A DNA stretch of 64,000 bases, taken from contig JAQISU010000345.1 in NCBI GenBank assembly GCA_029339505.1, positions 2,193,501-2,257,500 on the forward strand, written 5' to 3'. This document shows, piece after piece, positions 31,001 to 38,735 of this stretch; within the stretch, counting starts at the first letter, position 1; each line of letters begins with the position of its first letter. This DNA comes from Unio delphinus. Its lineage: Eukaryota > Mollusca > Bivalvia > Unionida > Unionidae. Below the pieces are notes generated by a model. It was not told the DNA's origin and ran no database searches. It was given only the letters and a program-made list of their open reading frames with translations. The translations under genes and the position numbers were made by a program.

Positions 31001-32096
31001 ACCTTGTCATCACACTCAGGAAGAACGTGCCTTGACAGGAACGTGGGTGAGCGTGGAATTGTTTAAAGCTCTGGACCTGGGATATCAACTGTTAGAAGTG
31101 TACGAAATTTACCACTTTCCCAAAACACAACAATACTGCAAGGGCGACGAGAGACAGAAAGGTATTTTTGCAGACTACGTGGATGCTTTTTTAAAACTAA
31201 AACAAGAAGCTAGTGGCTATCCTTCCTGGTGTCACACTCCCGAAGACCAAAAGATATTCAAAGAAAAATATCGGGAGCAGGAAGGTATCACTTTAGACCA
31301 CATCGAGAAAAATGAAGGAAGGCGATCGTTTGCCAAAGTGATGCTCAATTGTTTGTGGGGTAAAATGGCACAACGTCCGTCTTTACCCAAGACGGAGTAT
31401 TTGTCCGAGCCGTCTCGCTACTTCCAGATGATTCACAACCCAACCAAAGTCATCAAACACGTGGACGTCATTCGTGAGGACTTGATCTTAGTCAATTACG
31501 AAGAAGAACTAGACTTTGTAGAAGCCGACACATTTGGAAATGTCATCATTGCGGCTTACGTGACAGCCCACGCTCGCTTAAAATTGTACGAAGTGTTAGA
31601 ACTGTTAGGAGATCGTGTGTTGTATTTTGACACGGACAGTTGCATTTACATTCACCGACCGAACCAGTGTAACCCTACCATCGAAGGAGACCGTTTAGGA
31701 GCCTGGACCGATGAACATCCCGACGACAAGATTCTATGTTTTGCAAGTGGCGGTCCTAAAAATTACGGCTACGAATACCGTGACCCACAAGGAAAAATGC
31801 ACACTGAATGTAAAGTGAAAGGATTGACTCTTAATTATCGCACCAGTCAAGTGGTGAACTTTGACGTGCTACAAGAAGCCTTGCAGTCGGGACAGGATGA
31901 AACGTTTCAAGTGACTACCCACGAACCGCACAAGATTGTCCGTTTACCCACACACCAAATTGTTAGCCGACCTTTGGAAAAAGTCTACCAAATCGTGTAC
32001 CAAAAGAGAGTACGACCTCCCAATCACTTCACTCTACCGTACGGTCACGTCGAAATTGGGCAGCATATAAAAAGGGACATTGTCCAAGACCAATAG
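28026..32096 (+). CDS. Protein-primed family B DNA polymerase
   Basis: 1,356 residues. N-terminal 320 residues unassigned, then a cysteine/histidine cluster (residues about 340-460: CEKCDYGY, CLVCQRTF, CPTCGQG, CHICRQIV) of several zinc fingers. The 3'-5' exonuclease motifs follow: FFDFEC (Asp about 474), HNFSGYDG (about 562) and YCRSDVD (Asp about 692). Polymerase motifs: A LDVCSLYPY (Asp about 915), B KVMLNCLWGK (Lys about 1104), C YFDTDS (Asp about 1202), then KVKGLTLNY. The enlarged region between exonuclease and motif A fits TPR-type inserts of protein-primed enzymes. It replicates the linear genome, priming from a terminal protein that I could not identify. The next gene's TATA lies inside its last codons. 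Confidence 0.95.
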   Translation: MKRPHHVVEKRENSKRQKRNVSPSTVAEVLAQIHASDFEDDMSEPESTPRQSTSKQSAPPLVNPENYYHIRETEKRSSRKFRTTAYTYAVKFKDFKANVPLENTEGFITEVWDSVLTALKQQCQAKEDDRLRLSIHHDNLKSPVWIEFTSPSELTPSKVIDKIQHVQQSNDKFHIDDGKATLFMTHVSLPQGTGRKKVLLVDNLRSMKRSLVQINNPQDKMCLARAVVVGRTYVNKNDTTEWKRAWKTIQRSDRAKQRSEAELLLQQAGISKDTLSGIPEMQKLQDVLSPHYTLKVHPQEVRGPLLFRGHDFKDGKYIHVYHHDGHFDTITSITGFLKFSYYCEKCDYGYNNREQHKHCGSKCEGCLASQPCLDQGQERVHCLVCQRTFVSLTCYQQHLKMQGSQQKSACQLLRLCPTCGQGIRTSNAKFHVCRGKKRCHICRQIVDLEHECFIQKYQPQPKDTQKKGNFIFFDFECMQETGIHIPNFCVAHRACEQCIQEPIFSHCPYCSKIPGGREKIFRGSNTLADFAQWILNPIDETWSPEDIERYGECHRHATVMAHNFSGYDGQFLLRYYAEQSTERPQVTLNGVKIISMQVGQVQFKDSMCYLAMPLSRMPKTFGMTEMAKGYFPHFFNTKANQHAVLPHLPEADDYDPDNMRTEQREAFYAWYQTHASDPFDFQEEMLKYCRSDVDILRRCCGKFRELFMEYGGIDPLKEACTIAKACSLVYRKRFMPENTLAVISPQTTNFVKRQYSVKALRWLHYLCDKEDKWIQHARNGGGEKTIGTYSVDGWDLENPQIVYEFNGCLFHGCPLCYPQRDTKNQFLQRTMEDLYQTTCQRRLKLEQQGYQVVEMWEHEYDQRLKTDPEFKRIVESYKWVDPLNPRDSLYGGRTNATCLLYQADEEKGEEIKYLDVCSLYPYVCKYCHFPVGHPELMTEHIDLDHIRQYEGLIKCKVLPPTDLYHPVLPHHCQGKLMFPLCRTCAETCNQDQPCHHTQEERALTGTWVSVELFKALDLGYQLLEVYEIYHFPKTQQYCKGDERQKGIFADYVDAFLKLKQEASGYPSWCHTPEDQKIFKEKYREQEGITLDHIEKNEGRRSFAKVMLNCLWGKMAQRPSLPKTEYLSEPSRYFQMIHNPTKVIKHVDVIREDLILVNYEEELDFVEADTFGNVIIAAYVTAHARLKLYEVLELLGDRVLYFDTDSCIYIHRPNQCNPTIEGDRLGAWTDEHPDDKILCFASGGPKNYGYEYRDPQGKMHTECKVKGLTLNYRTSQVVNFDVLQEALQSGQDETFQVTTHEPHKIVRLPTHQIVSRPLEKVYQIVYQKRVRPPNHFTLPYGHVEIGQHIKRDIVQDQ
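32063..32074 (+). promoter_or_regulatory. TATA box inside the PolB 3' end
   Basis: GCATATAAAAAGGG begins about 32063, 60-65 bp before the BIR gene ATG at 32131 and 30 bp before the PolB stop. Confidence 0.45.
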
Positions 32097-32130
32097 TTCA
32101 TTGTGACTAACACAGCCAAGCGAAAAGAAG

Positions 32131-32679
32131 ATGAATCCATTTAAACAGACATCATTCAAATTTGGGAATTCTCAAGTGGAGTGCGATGCTAAACCTTACG
32201 ATTGTAGTGATGCCAGGCGCTGTGACATTAGCGATTCAGCAGGATATCGTGGGAACTTTGCTATGACTACTACCCCTATATCTACCCTGGAAAGTGATGC
32301 TGTGCGTGTCAAACCTGAGGGATGCGAAAGCGGTGCGACACGTTATCGTGGACTCCTAGGAATTTCACCGTACCTGCATCGAACAGAAGTGAGGAGAGTC
32401 GAATATTCGTTCCCGACGAGTTTGCCTGAATACTGTCACTTTAAAAGTCGATTCCAAACCTTCAAAGATAAATGGCCAAAATATCTGCCTGGACCAACTC
32501 CTGAAGAATTAGCCAGAGCTGGATTTTTCTACTTGGGCGAAGGAGATAAAGTCAAGTGTTTCAGTTGTGGTGTATCCATTTACGAGTGGGAAGAGAAAGA
32601 TTCCGCTTACTTGGAACATGCTCGATGGTCTCCGAATTGTCAATACCTACCTTTAGTAGGACCTAGTGATTGGAAGTGA
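32131..32679 (+). CDS. BIR-domain protein (IAP-like)
   Basis: 182 residues. The C-terminal 80 form one BIR domain: FKSRFQTFKDKWPK, then LARAGFFYLGEGDKVKCFSCGVSIYEWEE, then YLEHARWSPNC, giving the C-x2-C-x(n)-H-x6-C zinc site. There is no RING finger after it. BIR proteins bind caspases or their activators, and similar ones occur in baculoviruses and adintoviruses, where they block cell death; for this protein that role is inferred. The first 90 residues (Ser/Thr/Asp-rich) match nothing I know. It follows PolB by 34 bp. Confidence 0.85.
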   Translation: MNPFKQTSFKFGNSQVECDAKPYDCSDARRCDISDSAGYRGNFAMTTTPISTLESDAVRVKPEGCESGATRYRGLLGISPYLHRTEVRRVEYSFPTSLPEYCHFKSRFQTFKDKWPKYLPGPTPEELARAGFFYLGEGDKVKCFSCGVSIYEWEEKDSAYLEHARWSPNCQYLPLVGPSDWK

Positions 32680-32691
32680 CACTACTGCTCC

Positions 32692-33078
32692 ATGTCGTGT
32701 AACACACCTAGACCAGTATATAAACCCTCTCTAAAACATTATATTCAAGGATTACCACACGAATTGCAAGAGAAGATCTACAAGGACGTTTGGCAGGGTC
32801 TTGCTAAAGAAAAATCGCAATGGGTGACTGTAGAACTTTTGTGTCGTGAAATTCACAAGAGGCAAGTGACAAAAATTAACCAACGTGTCAGATTTCTCTG
32901 GATCAAAGGTATTTTTTTGCTCTGCTTCCAATTTAGTACGTTTACCTCTGAAGATGCTTTGATCCTTCTTGACCGTTACCCTGAATGGCAGTGGGACGAA
33001 ATTACACGTTATATTAATCACTTTTGCTTTTTGTGCAAATTTAATTCTGTGTTTAATTCTGGGTTGAATCTACACTGA
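32692..33078 (+). CDS. Hypothetical protein, 128 aa
   Basis: ATG at 32692, 12 bp after the BIR gene. Helical, aromatic-rich, with a hydrophobic middle segment (FLWIKGIFLLCFQF) that could be a buried helix or a membrane segment. No family recognised. A TATATAAA lies inside the frame at about 32717, so a transcript from it would miss this ATG; the start is uncertain. It contains a 25-bp stretch (from about 32774) that recurs in another frame at about 35336 in the core-protein gene. Confidence 0.45.
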   Translation: MSCNTPRPVYKPSLKHYIQGLPHELQEKIYKDVWQGLAKEKSQWVTVELLCREIHKRQVTKINQRVRFLWIKGIFLLCFQFSTFTSEDALILLDRYPEWQWDEITRYINHFCFLCKFNSVFNSGLNLH

Positions 33079-33118
33079 TAGTCTTCGACCTAAAAAAGAA
33101 GTATAAAAGAGAACGACC

Positions 33119-33337
33119 ATGCCACAACCTTTATCATTGGTGATCCAACAGATTCCGTGGAAGGATATCAATGAGAAGATTCACACGGTGAAAGATTACG
33201 AACACTTATTGCAAGAACTGTACCCTATGAATTGGGGTCGACGTGTCGTGTGTGTTTTAGTGACTTGCTTTCTAGGATTTCGTTTACCTGTCGATTCCTT
33301 GTGGACACTTTACGAACACTACCTATCAAAAAAATAA
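33119..33337 (+). CDS. Hypothetical small protein, 72 aa
   Basis: ATG 33119, with AGTATAAAAGAG only about 15 bp before it. Contains a possible helix VVCVLVTCFLGFRLP of moderate hydrophobicity. No family recognised. Supported by position in the closely packed plus-strand gene series and by a 6-bp gap to the next ORF. Confidence 0.4.
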   Translation: MPQPLSLVIQQIPWKDINEKIHTVKDYEHLLQELYPMNWGRRVVCVLVTCFLGFRLPVDSLWTLYEHYLSKK

Positions 33338-33343
33338 GACAGT

Positions 33344-33592
33344 ATGGTGACTCCTTTAAATGTCCACGAGAGACTTATTCTGTTCAAAGCCTTACGTTTT
33401 CATCTGGATAGGTCTCGACCTTTCCAAGAAAAAAAGATTCGTCAACTTTTACGTACGGAAGCAGTGTACGAAGATGTGTGTGTAGCTTGTGAATTACACC
33501 CTCATTGGACAGATGTACGTGACTGGAAAAGTTGGGATTTTGAGGCTTGGACAAACGAAGTATCCCATTATGCCCAAGCGTTGTGTTCCTAA
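33344..33592 (+). CDS. Hypothetical small protein, 82 aa
   Basis: ATG 33344. Charged, Trp-rich end (WTDVRDWKSWDFEAWTNEV). No cysteine pattern or membrane segment. Its last 23 bp overlap the start of the next gene in another frame, a compact viral layout. No family recognised. Confidence 0.4.
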   Translation: MVTPLNVHERLILFKALRFHLDRSRPFQEKKIRQLLRTEAVYEDVCVACELHPHWTDVRDWKSWDFEAWTNEVSHYAQALCS

Positions 33593-33941
33593 AATTCATC
33601 GTCGTGTGAAAAAAGTCACTTTTAATCCTGTGTTAGTAACAGTACCAGAAGAAGAAAAAGAAAAAGAATCTATCACCCAAGACAATCCTTCTGTTCAAGA
33701 CAAAACTGTCATGGACATTTCCCCACAAAGACCCTTTCGAGAAGACACCTATGTGACTGTACCCCCTGTAGAGGAGACTATAAGAACATTACATGCTACC
33801 TCTAGGACACCTTCGTTACCCAAACCACGTTGTACAGTGACTTGTTTATATTCCACTTTGATCGTTTGCCTATGTCTTTTATTCTTGTATTTATCCATTT
33901 GGCTTTTATGTATTTTTGTCTTTCGTGTTGCATTCAAATAA
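33570..33941 (+). CDS. Small tail-anchored membrane protein, 123 aa
   Basis: The ATG at 33570 (MPKRCVPKIHRRVKK) is preferred over the longer frame because the upstream part overlaps the previous gene. A basic N-terminus and Pro/Glu-rich middle are followed by one long hydrophobic segment, CLYSTLIVCLCLLFLYLSI and onward, within the last 35 residues. This fits a C-terminal anchor with a cytosolic or virion-interior domain. The stop overlaps an AATAAA at about 33935. No family recognised. Confidence 0.55.
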   Translation: MPKRCVPKIHRRVKKVTFNPVLVTVPEEEKEKESITQDNPSVQDKTVMDISPQRPFREDTYVTVPPVEETIRTLHATSRTPSLPKPRCTVTCLYSTLIVCLCLLFLYLSIWLLCIFVFRVAFK

Positions 33942-34017
33942 ACGTGTCTTGAAAAAAGTATAAAAACCTCTTGTCTTGTCTGTTTTTGTGTCAATACTGA
34001 CATACCACTACACGACT

Positions 34018-34749
34018 ATGGCTCACTCTACTCTTTCTACTACTCCTTCCTCCTCCACATTCAAAGTCATTGACGAACACTTAGATCAGGCTAGTTGGAA
34101 AGCCTTGTATCTTCGTCATCCTTTTAACATGTTAATTGCTGGACCTAGCGGTTCAGGCAAAACCGAATTTGTCAAACGTTTGATCGAACATAAACATCAT
34201 TTGATCGATCGTCCACCTCAACGCATCGTGTGGTGTTACAAAGAGTGGCAATCGGCATACAGCCTCTTGCAAGAAAGTCAAGGTGATTCCATTGTGTTTG
34301 TAGCAGGCATTCCTAAAGAAGACGAGGGGATCGTGTCTGACCCTAGTCAAACTCATTGGGTTATTTTTGACGACATGTTAGGAGAAGACGAAGAAGAAAT
34401 TAAACTGTGGTTTACACGTAAAGGGCATCATCGTAATGCCAGTGTCATTTACATTACACAAAATTTATTTCAACAAAGTAAAGCCCATCGTACCATTAGT
34501 CTTAATGCTCATTACGTGGTCTTGTTTAAAAGTCCTCGAGATAAATCACAAGTGCAAGTTTTAGCCAAACAGTTAGGAACACCTTGGCTAACTCATGCGT
34601 ACGATGATGCCACTCAAACGCCACACGCCTATTTACTCGTGGATTTAAAACCCACTACCCCTGATTATTTGCGATTTCGTACCGATTTGTTTCACGACTG
34701 GTGTCAAGACGGAGGACCTGTCGTGTACACGTCCTCCTCGTTGACATAA
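34018..34749 (+). CDS. FtsK/A32-type DNA packaging ATPase
   Basis: 243 residues from ATG 34018, which is 59 bp after GTATAAAAACC; an upstream in-frame start (33976) lies close to that box and is less likely. Walker A AGPSGSGKTEFV (about residues 40-51), Walker B HWVIFDDMLGE, then RKGHHRNASVIYITQNLF, the A32-family sensor region. It packages element DNA into capsids. Order ATPase, core proteins, integrase, capsid is typical for Polintons. Confidence 0.93.
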   Translation: MAHSTLSTTPSSSTFKVIDEHLDQASWKALYLRHPFNMLIAGPSGSGKTEFVKRLIEHKHHLIDRPPQRIVWCYKEWQSAYSLLQESQGDSIVFVAGIPKEDEGIVSDPSQTHWVIFDDMLGEDEEEIKLWFTRKGHHRNASVIYITQNLFQQSKAHRTISLNAHYVVLFKSPRDKSQVQVLAKQLGTPWLTHAYDDATQTPHAYLLVDLKPTTPDYLRFRTDLFHDWCQDGGPVVYTSSSLT

Positions 34750-34818
34750 CACTATGAAGCACTAAAAAAATCTATAAAAACCTTGGGTTACTTTAACCTG
34801 GTCTCATACATCGTCAAC

Positions 34819-35718
34819 ATGACGTCCCTTCAGTCTCATCTTCCGATCAAATTGATTCGTGCCTTGTACGGCATCAGTCGCGAAAAAAATCCACAAAGAC
34901 GTGCTCACGTCTTAGAAGCCAGTCTCAAAGAAGTCTTACGATGGTTTACGGTGACAGCACGTCAAATACTGCAAGGCATCATTCACATTCCACATCAAAC
35001 CAAACGCCTTTTTGACAGAAACAAAGTAGCCTTGACGCAACTGGCCAATCCTCGCATTGACACTCACACCAAAAAGCAAATCATATTGAAACCTGGAGGT
35101 AGTGGTTCTCTAGGAGGTGTCATCATTCGTTCCCTTTTAAAATGGGATCCCAATACTCCCAAAGTTCACCCCAAGAAGAAAACAAAAAAAGCCAAACAAA
35201 CCCCAAAGAAAAAGAACAAGGGTACCAAGATCAAAGCACAGAAAAAGAAAAGTCCACAGAAAAATGCGGTCACCCGCAAAAGAGGCACTTCGGCCAGGAC
35301 ACAACCTTACCTTCGTCAACCACGACCTGTAAGAAAAGATCTACAAGGACGTTTGGCAGGGACTACGTTGCCAGTAGCCTCAGGGACTGCCACTTCTCCG
35401 TTGCGGGTGATGCCAGCCAAACCCAATTTGACACCCGTTTTTCCTAATTTGATGAAACATTGGAAATCTGCGTCTCCCAAAACGTCTCCTCCACCGGAGA
35501 CACCCTCGTCCACCTTAGCGTCAGTAGCAGCTGCTCACAAAGTACCTGCCCCCAAAGTCAAAGTCCAAGAAAGATCTGGCATGTTAAAGAGTTTACTAGA
35601 TTTGTCCAAACAAGAACTGTCCCGATTGAGTCCATTGCGAACTCCTTCACGACGTGTGTTACCTGCCATGAAGTTGATACGACGTAAAGATAATCAGTGG
35701 CGACGCATTCCAGTATAA
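34819..35718 (+). CDS. Basic core-like protein, 299 aa, possible pX paralogue
   Basis: ATG 34819, 46 bp after CTATAAAAACC. Residues 10-110 (ALYGISREKNPQRRAHVLEA ... ILQGIIHIPHQTKRLF ... LKPGGSGSLGG) parallel the layout of the pX-like protein at 36376: a helix after a basic stretch, a 'leucine-x-Gly' turn, a lysine stretch, then Gly-Gly. The remaining part is strongly basic (KKKTKKAKQTPKKKNKGTK) and Pro/Ser-rich, suited to coating DNA like adenovirus core proteins V or VII. Homology to the 36376 protein is by eye and weak. Confidence 0.55.
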   Translation: MTSLQSHLPIKLIRALYGISREKNPQRRAHVLEASLKEVLRWFTVTARQILQGIIHIPHQTKRLFDRNKVALTQLANPRIDTHTKKQIILKPGGSGSLGGVIIRSLLKWDPNTPKVHPKKKTKKAKQTPKKKNKGTKIKAQKKKSPQKNAVTRKRGTSARTQPYLRQPRPVRKDLQGRLAGTTLPVASGTATSPLRVMPAKPNLTPVFPNLMKHWKSASPKTSPPPETPSSTLASVAAAHKVPAPKVKVQERSGMLKSLLDLSKQELSRLSPLRTPSRRVLPAMKLIRRKDNQWRRIPV

Positions 35719-35783
35719 AAATATGACTTGAAAACCACGACGTCAATCAGTATTTTTTCTGTACCACTGATGATCACTCCAGG

Positions 35784-36011
35784 ATGCCTCCTCAAAAACG
35801 TGCACACCACCACCACCACCACCACCCTCGTCGTTCTGCTGCCCAAAAAGGAAAAGGAAAAAGACAATCTCGTCATCGTACCAAAGGCTTAAAAACCAAA
35901 CATCGACGTCCTTTCCTCCAAAGACGTAGTCTTTTAAAGAAGAGTCACCAAAAAGGAGGATCCTTTGGTAATTTTGTGAAAGACATTGTTACCTTTTTGA
36001 CGAAGCGGTAG
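35784..36011 (+). CDS. Small very basic protein with His run (pX-like core peptide), 75 aa
   Basis: ATG 35784, 70 bp after GTATAAAAATATG. Residues 8-14 are seven consecutive histidines, natural CAC repeats. Arg/Lys-rich throughout, ending QKGGSFGNFVKDIVTFL, the Gly-Gly-hydrophobic tail also seen in the next two genes. Resembles adenovirus pX/mu in size and composition. Probably condenses DNA in the virion. Confidence 0.55.
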   Translation: MPPQKRAHHHHHHHPRRSAAQKGKGKRQSRHRTKGLKTKHRRPFLQRRSLLKKSHQKGGSFGNFVKDIVTFLTKR

Positions 36012-36087
36012 TTCCCCAAAAAGTAGATAAAAGAGAGTGTGTACCAAGTCATTGACACTAGTAATATTGTGAAACGAACAAGCAAAG

Positions 36088-36318
36088 ATGTCACCTCGCA
36101 GAAAACATTCTTCTTCACCCCACAAAGGAAAGAAAAGGAAAGGACGTTTAGCCAAACATCGACACGTTCATCGTCCAAAGGCCCAAAAGAAAATATCCGT
36201 CCGTCAAAAGAAAAAGATGCTAGTGCAACGCGGAGGATTTTTCCTACCCCATGATCTTTTTCCAGAAAAAGTGATACCACTTATAAATCAAGTGATGGCA
36301 CAACAAAAAAAAAGATAA
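36088..36318 (+). CDS. Short duplicate of pX-like gene, 76 aa
   Basis: ATG 36088. The gene and its leader (GAACAAGCAAAGATGTCACC) duplicate those of the next gene. The protein matches the first 20 and the region from LAKHRHV to LVQRGGF of its neighbour, but lacks the 55-residue helical middle. Its C-terminus is different (LPHDLFPEKVIPLINQ). An AGATAAAAG box lies about 60 bp upstream. It is probably expressed as a compact core peptide. Confidence 0.55.
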   Translation: MSPRRKHSSSPHKGKKRKGRLAKHRHVHRPKAQKKISVRQKKKMLVQRGGFFLPHDLFPEKVIPLINQVMAQQKKR

Positions 36319-36375
36319 AAGAGGGTGTGTTTCAAGTCATGGACGTCAGTGGCATTGTGGAACGAACAAGCAAAG

Positions 36376-36840
36376 ATGTCACCTCGCAGAAAATATTTTT
36401 CTACACCTCACAAAGGAAAGAAAAAGAAAGGACTACCTCCTCGTTTGGTCAAACACGGAGACGTGTTGTCTGTCCTGTCCAAAGCCTCTCCACCCATGCG
36501 AAAACAAATCATTAAAACGGCTTCCAAAGATGTCATCGATACCGTGTGCGAATGTTGTTTGAATGTCTTGAAAGGCACGATACCTTTGTCTTCACACCAG
36601 AAAAAATGCTTAGCCAAACATCGACACGTTCTTCGTCAAATGGTCCAAAAGAAAATACCCGTCCGTCAAAAGAAAAAAATGTTGGTGCAACGCGGAGGAT
36701 TTTTACCTTTTCTTCTTCCTGTGTTGGGAGGATTAGCGAAATCCGGTATCCTATCCAGCATATTACCAGGTTTTTTACAAGGGATGACACAAGGGATGTC
36801 CCCAGGGATGCACCAAGGGATGGCCCCAAGGTATGGGTAG
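36376..36840 (+). CDS. pX-like conserved core protein, 154 aa
   Basis: ATG 36376, about 63 bp after AGATAAAAGAGG. Basic N-terminus, then LSKASPPMRKQIIKTASKDV, CECCLNVLKGTIPLSSHQKK, a Lys/Arg segment and LVQRGGFLPFLLPVLGGL. From memory this is the most widely conserved small protein of animal Polintons/adintoviruses, called pX-like. The C-terminus carries five repeats of GM(T/S/H)xGM. It probably binds genome DNA and may disrupt membranes through its hydrophobic end. Confidence 0.7.
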   Translation: MSPRRKYFSTPHKGKKKKGLPPRLVKHGDVLSVLSKASPPMRKQIIKTASKDVIDTVCECCLNVLKGTIPLSSHQKKCLAKHRHVLRQMVQKKIPVRQKKKMLVQRGGFLPFLLPVLGGLAKSGILSSILPGFLQGMTQGMSPGMHQGMAPRYG

Positions 36841-36877
36841 CAATATGTATGATCCTTCCAGAAGATAAAAGGGATCC

Positions 36878-37609
36878 ATGAAGCACCACGATCTCAGACG
36901 TAACCTTTGGAAGCCCATGGAAGGACGAAAACTGACTTTGGTTCCTTACAAACGATGGATGGAATACCATCGTTGGCAAGAACAACGTACCCCCCATTTA
37001 CCACCCAATCCTGATTTGAACGAGATGTCCCAATTACAACACGAATTGCAATCCTTGCTGCATCGCCACGATTTGTCCGAAACCGAAAAATCGCAAAAGT
37101 ACGGTCAACTTCTGCAACGACTACAACTCTTTCATCGAAAAGCTGTGGAACAAACAGCTCTACCCACACTGTCCGATTTGAAGGCACTAATGAATAATCC
37201 GTCGCCTTTACCCTCTACAGTAGCCAAAACAGACGTCACCCCACCATTACCCAAGGAAGAAAAAGAACCCCATGATCTCTTTCAAACACCCACTGCTACT
37301 CCCATTCCGAGTAAGATTGCCGCTTCCTTATTGACCCCTTCTCCCACGCCCCAACGAGAAGAACTCAAAACTTGGGTTAAAAAGATGATGGCTACTCCTG
37401 CTTCAACAGAAGCGAAAAAGAAAGAAAGGAAACCAGAGGTGAGAAAAGAAAAGAAGACCAAAGCTATCTCATTACCTCCACCACCACCACCACCACCAGC
37501 ACCCTCGACGTCAACTCCTGTGGCACACCGGACACGTAAAACCGTTTCCAAACAACCCGCATTTCGTCCCACCCAAAGCAATATCCTCGAAGAGTGGGTC
37601 ACTTATTAA
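36878..37609 (+). CDS. Conserved Polinton protein of unknown function, 243 aa
   Basis: ATG 36878, 38 bp after the previous stop. KLTLVPYKRWMEYHR near residue 18 is followed at 50-85 by LQHELQSLLHRHDLSETEKSQKYGQLLQRLQLF. The L-x-E-x(4)-L...DLSxxEKxxxYxQxLQR pattern is one I recall from many Polintons. The middle is Pro/Thr-rich, with an eight-proline run near residue 210, and the end is NILEEWVTY. Unknown role, perhaps virion scaffold. Nine bases separate it from the integrase. Confidence 0.55.
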   Translation: MKHHDLRRNLWKPMEGRKLTLVPYKRWMEYHRWQEQRTPHLPPNPDLNEMSQLQHELQSLLHRHDLSETEKSQKYGQLLQRLQLFHRKAVEQTALPTLSDLKALMNNPSPLPSTVAKTDVTPPLPKEEKEPHDLFQTPTATPIPSKIAASLLTPSPTPQREELKTWVKKMMATPASTEAKKKERKPEVRKEKKTKAISLPPPPPPPPAPSTSTPVAHRTRKTVSKQPAFRPTQSNILEEWVTY

Positions 37610-37617
37610 CCTAAACC

Positions 37618-38730
37618 ATGGAGAAGGTCTTAGCCAGCATTTATTACGATCCAGCTCACCCTGCAGGTTACGGAGGCATTCAGAAATTGTATCGTGCTGC
37701 AAAAAGTCGCTTGAAAAAGCTCCGTTTACCTACAGTACAACGATGGTTACAAGAACAAGCGACGTACACTTTACACAAACCCATTCGACGAAAATTTCAC
37801 AGAAGTCGCACTCAAGTGGAAGGCATCGATCATCAATGGCAAGCCGATTTAGCCGATGTCTCTCATTTAGCCACCTACAATCGTGGCTACAAATATTTGT
37901 TTTGTGTCATCGACGTCTTTTCTAAATTTGCCTGGGTCGTACCATTGACATCCAAATCGAGCGGAGAGTTAGTACGAGCTTTGCAACTGGTGTTGAAACA
38001 AAGTGGTCGTCACCCTCTTCGATGGCAAACCGACAAAGGCACCGAATTTCTAAACCAAGCTTTCCAACGAGAATTAAAGAAACGTGACATTCATTTTTTC
38101 ACCACCGAAAATCCTGAAACCAAAGCCAGTATCGTGGAACGTTTTCAACGTACCTTGAAAGAACGCATGTGGAAATATTTTACGCATCAACACACCCTCA
38201 AGTACATCGACGTCTTACCGCACTTAGTCCAAGCCTACAATCAATCTTACCATAGAAGCATTGGACGTGCCCCACAAGAGGTGACACCCGAAAACGAAGT
38301 GGCTGTTTTTGAGCGTCTGTTTGGTACGTCCCGAACGAGGGCTGTCCCCAAGAAAGGTGGAGAAGTGTTAACCCCGGGAGATTGGGTACGCATTGGTAAA
38401 ACCAAACGCACTTTCGACAAAGGTTACTTACCCAATTGGACCACCGAATTGTTTCGTGTTACTGAACGAGTGCGTGGCCGTCATCCTGCCGTCTATAAAT
38501 TGGAAGACATGAACGGAGAAGTATTAAAAGGAACATTTTACTTGCCTGAGTTACAACGTGTCACCAAAAAAGAAGACGACGTGTACGACATTGAAAGCAT
38601 TCTCGAACGAAGAACCCGTAAAGTAGGAAAACGTCGTGTCAAAGAAGTCAAAGTACGTTGGAAAGGATATCCTCCTAGTTTTGATTCTTGGATTGACGCT
38701 GCCCAAGTCATCGACTATAAAAAGAAGTGA
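37618..38730 (+). CDS. DDE integrase with C-terminal chromodomain
   Basis: 370 residues. Catalytic residues: Asp77 in HQWQADLADV, Asp139 in RWQTDKGTEF, Glu174 in IVERFQRTLKE (D,D-34-E). The last 50 residues are a chromodomain: YDIESILERR, EVKVRWKGYPPSFDSWIDAAQVI. The enzyme inserts the element and explains the 6-bp target duplication; the chromodomain may steer it to marked chromatin. Intact active site. Its N-terminus (ASIYYDPAHPAGYGG) echoes the element A integrase. Confidence 0.95.
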   Translation: MEKVLASIYYDPAHPAGYGGIQKLYRAAKSRLKKLRLPTVQRWLQEQATYTLHKPIRRKFHRSRTQVEGIDHQWQADLADVSHLATYNRGYKYLFCVIDVFSKFAWVVPLTSKSSGELVRALQLVLKQSGRHPLRWQTDKGTEFLNQAFQRELKKRDIHFFTTENPETKASIVERFQRTLKERMWKYFTHQHTLKYIDVLPHLVQAYNQSYHRSIGRAPQEVTPENEVAVFERLFGTSRTRAVPKKGGEVLTPGDWVRIGKTKRTFDKGYLPNWTTELFRVTERVRGRHPAVYKLEDMNGEVLKGTFYLPELQRVTKKEDDVYDIESILERRTRKVGKRRVKEVKVRWKGYPPSFDSWIDAAQVIDYKKK

Positions 38731-38735
38731 CCATC

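Noticed and set aside
35805..35828. Seven-histidine run resembling an affinity tag (vector contamination)
   Set aside because: It lies within a natural basic core-like gene with CAC repeats and matching neighbours; no vector sequence nearby.
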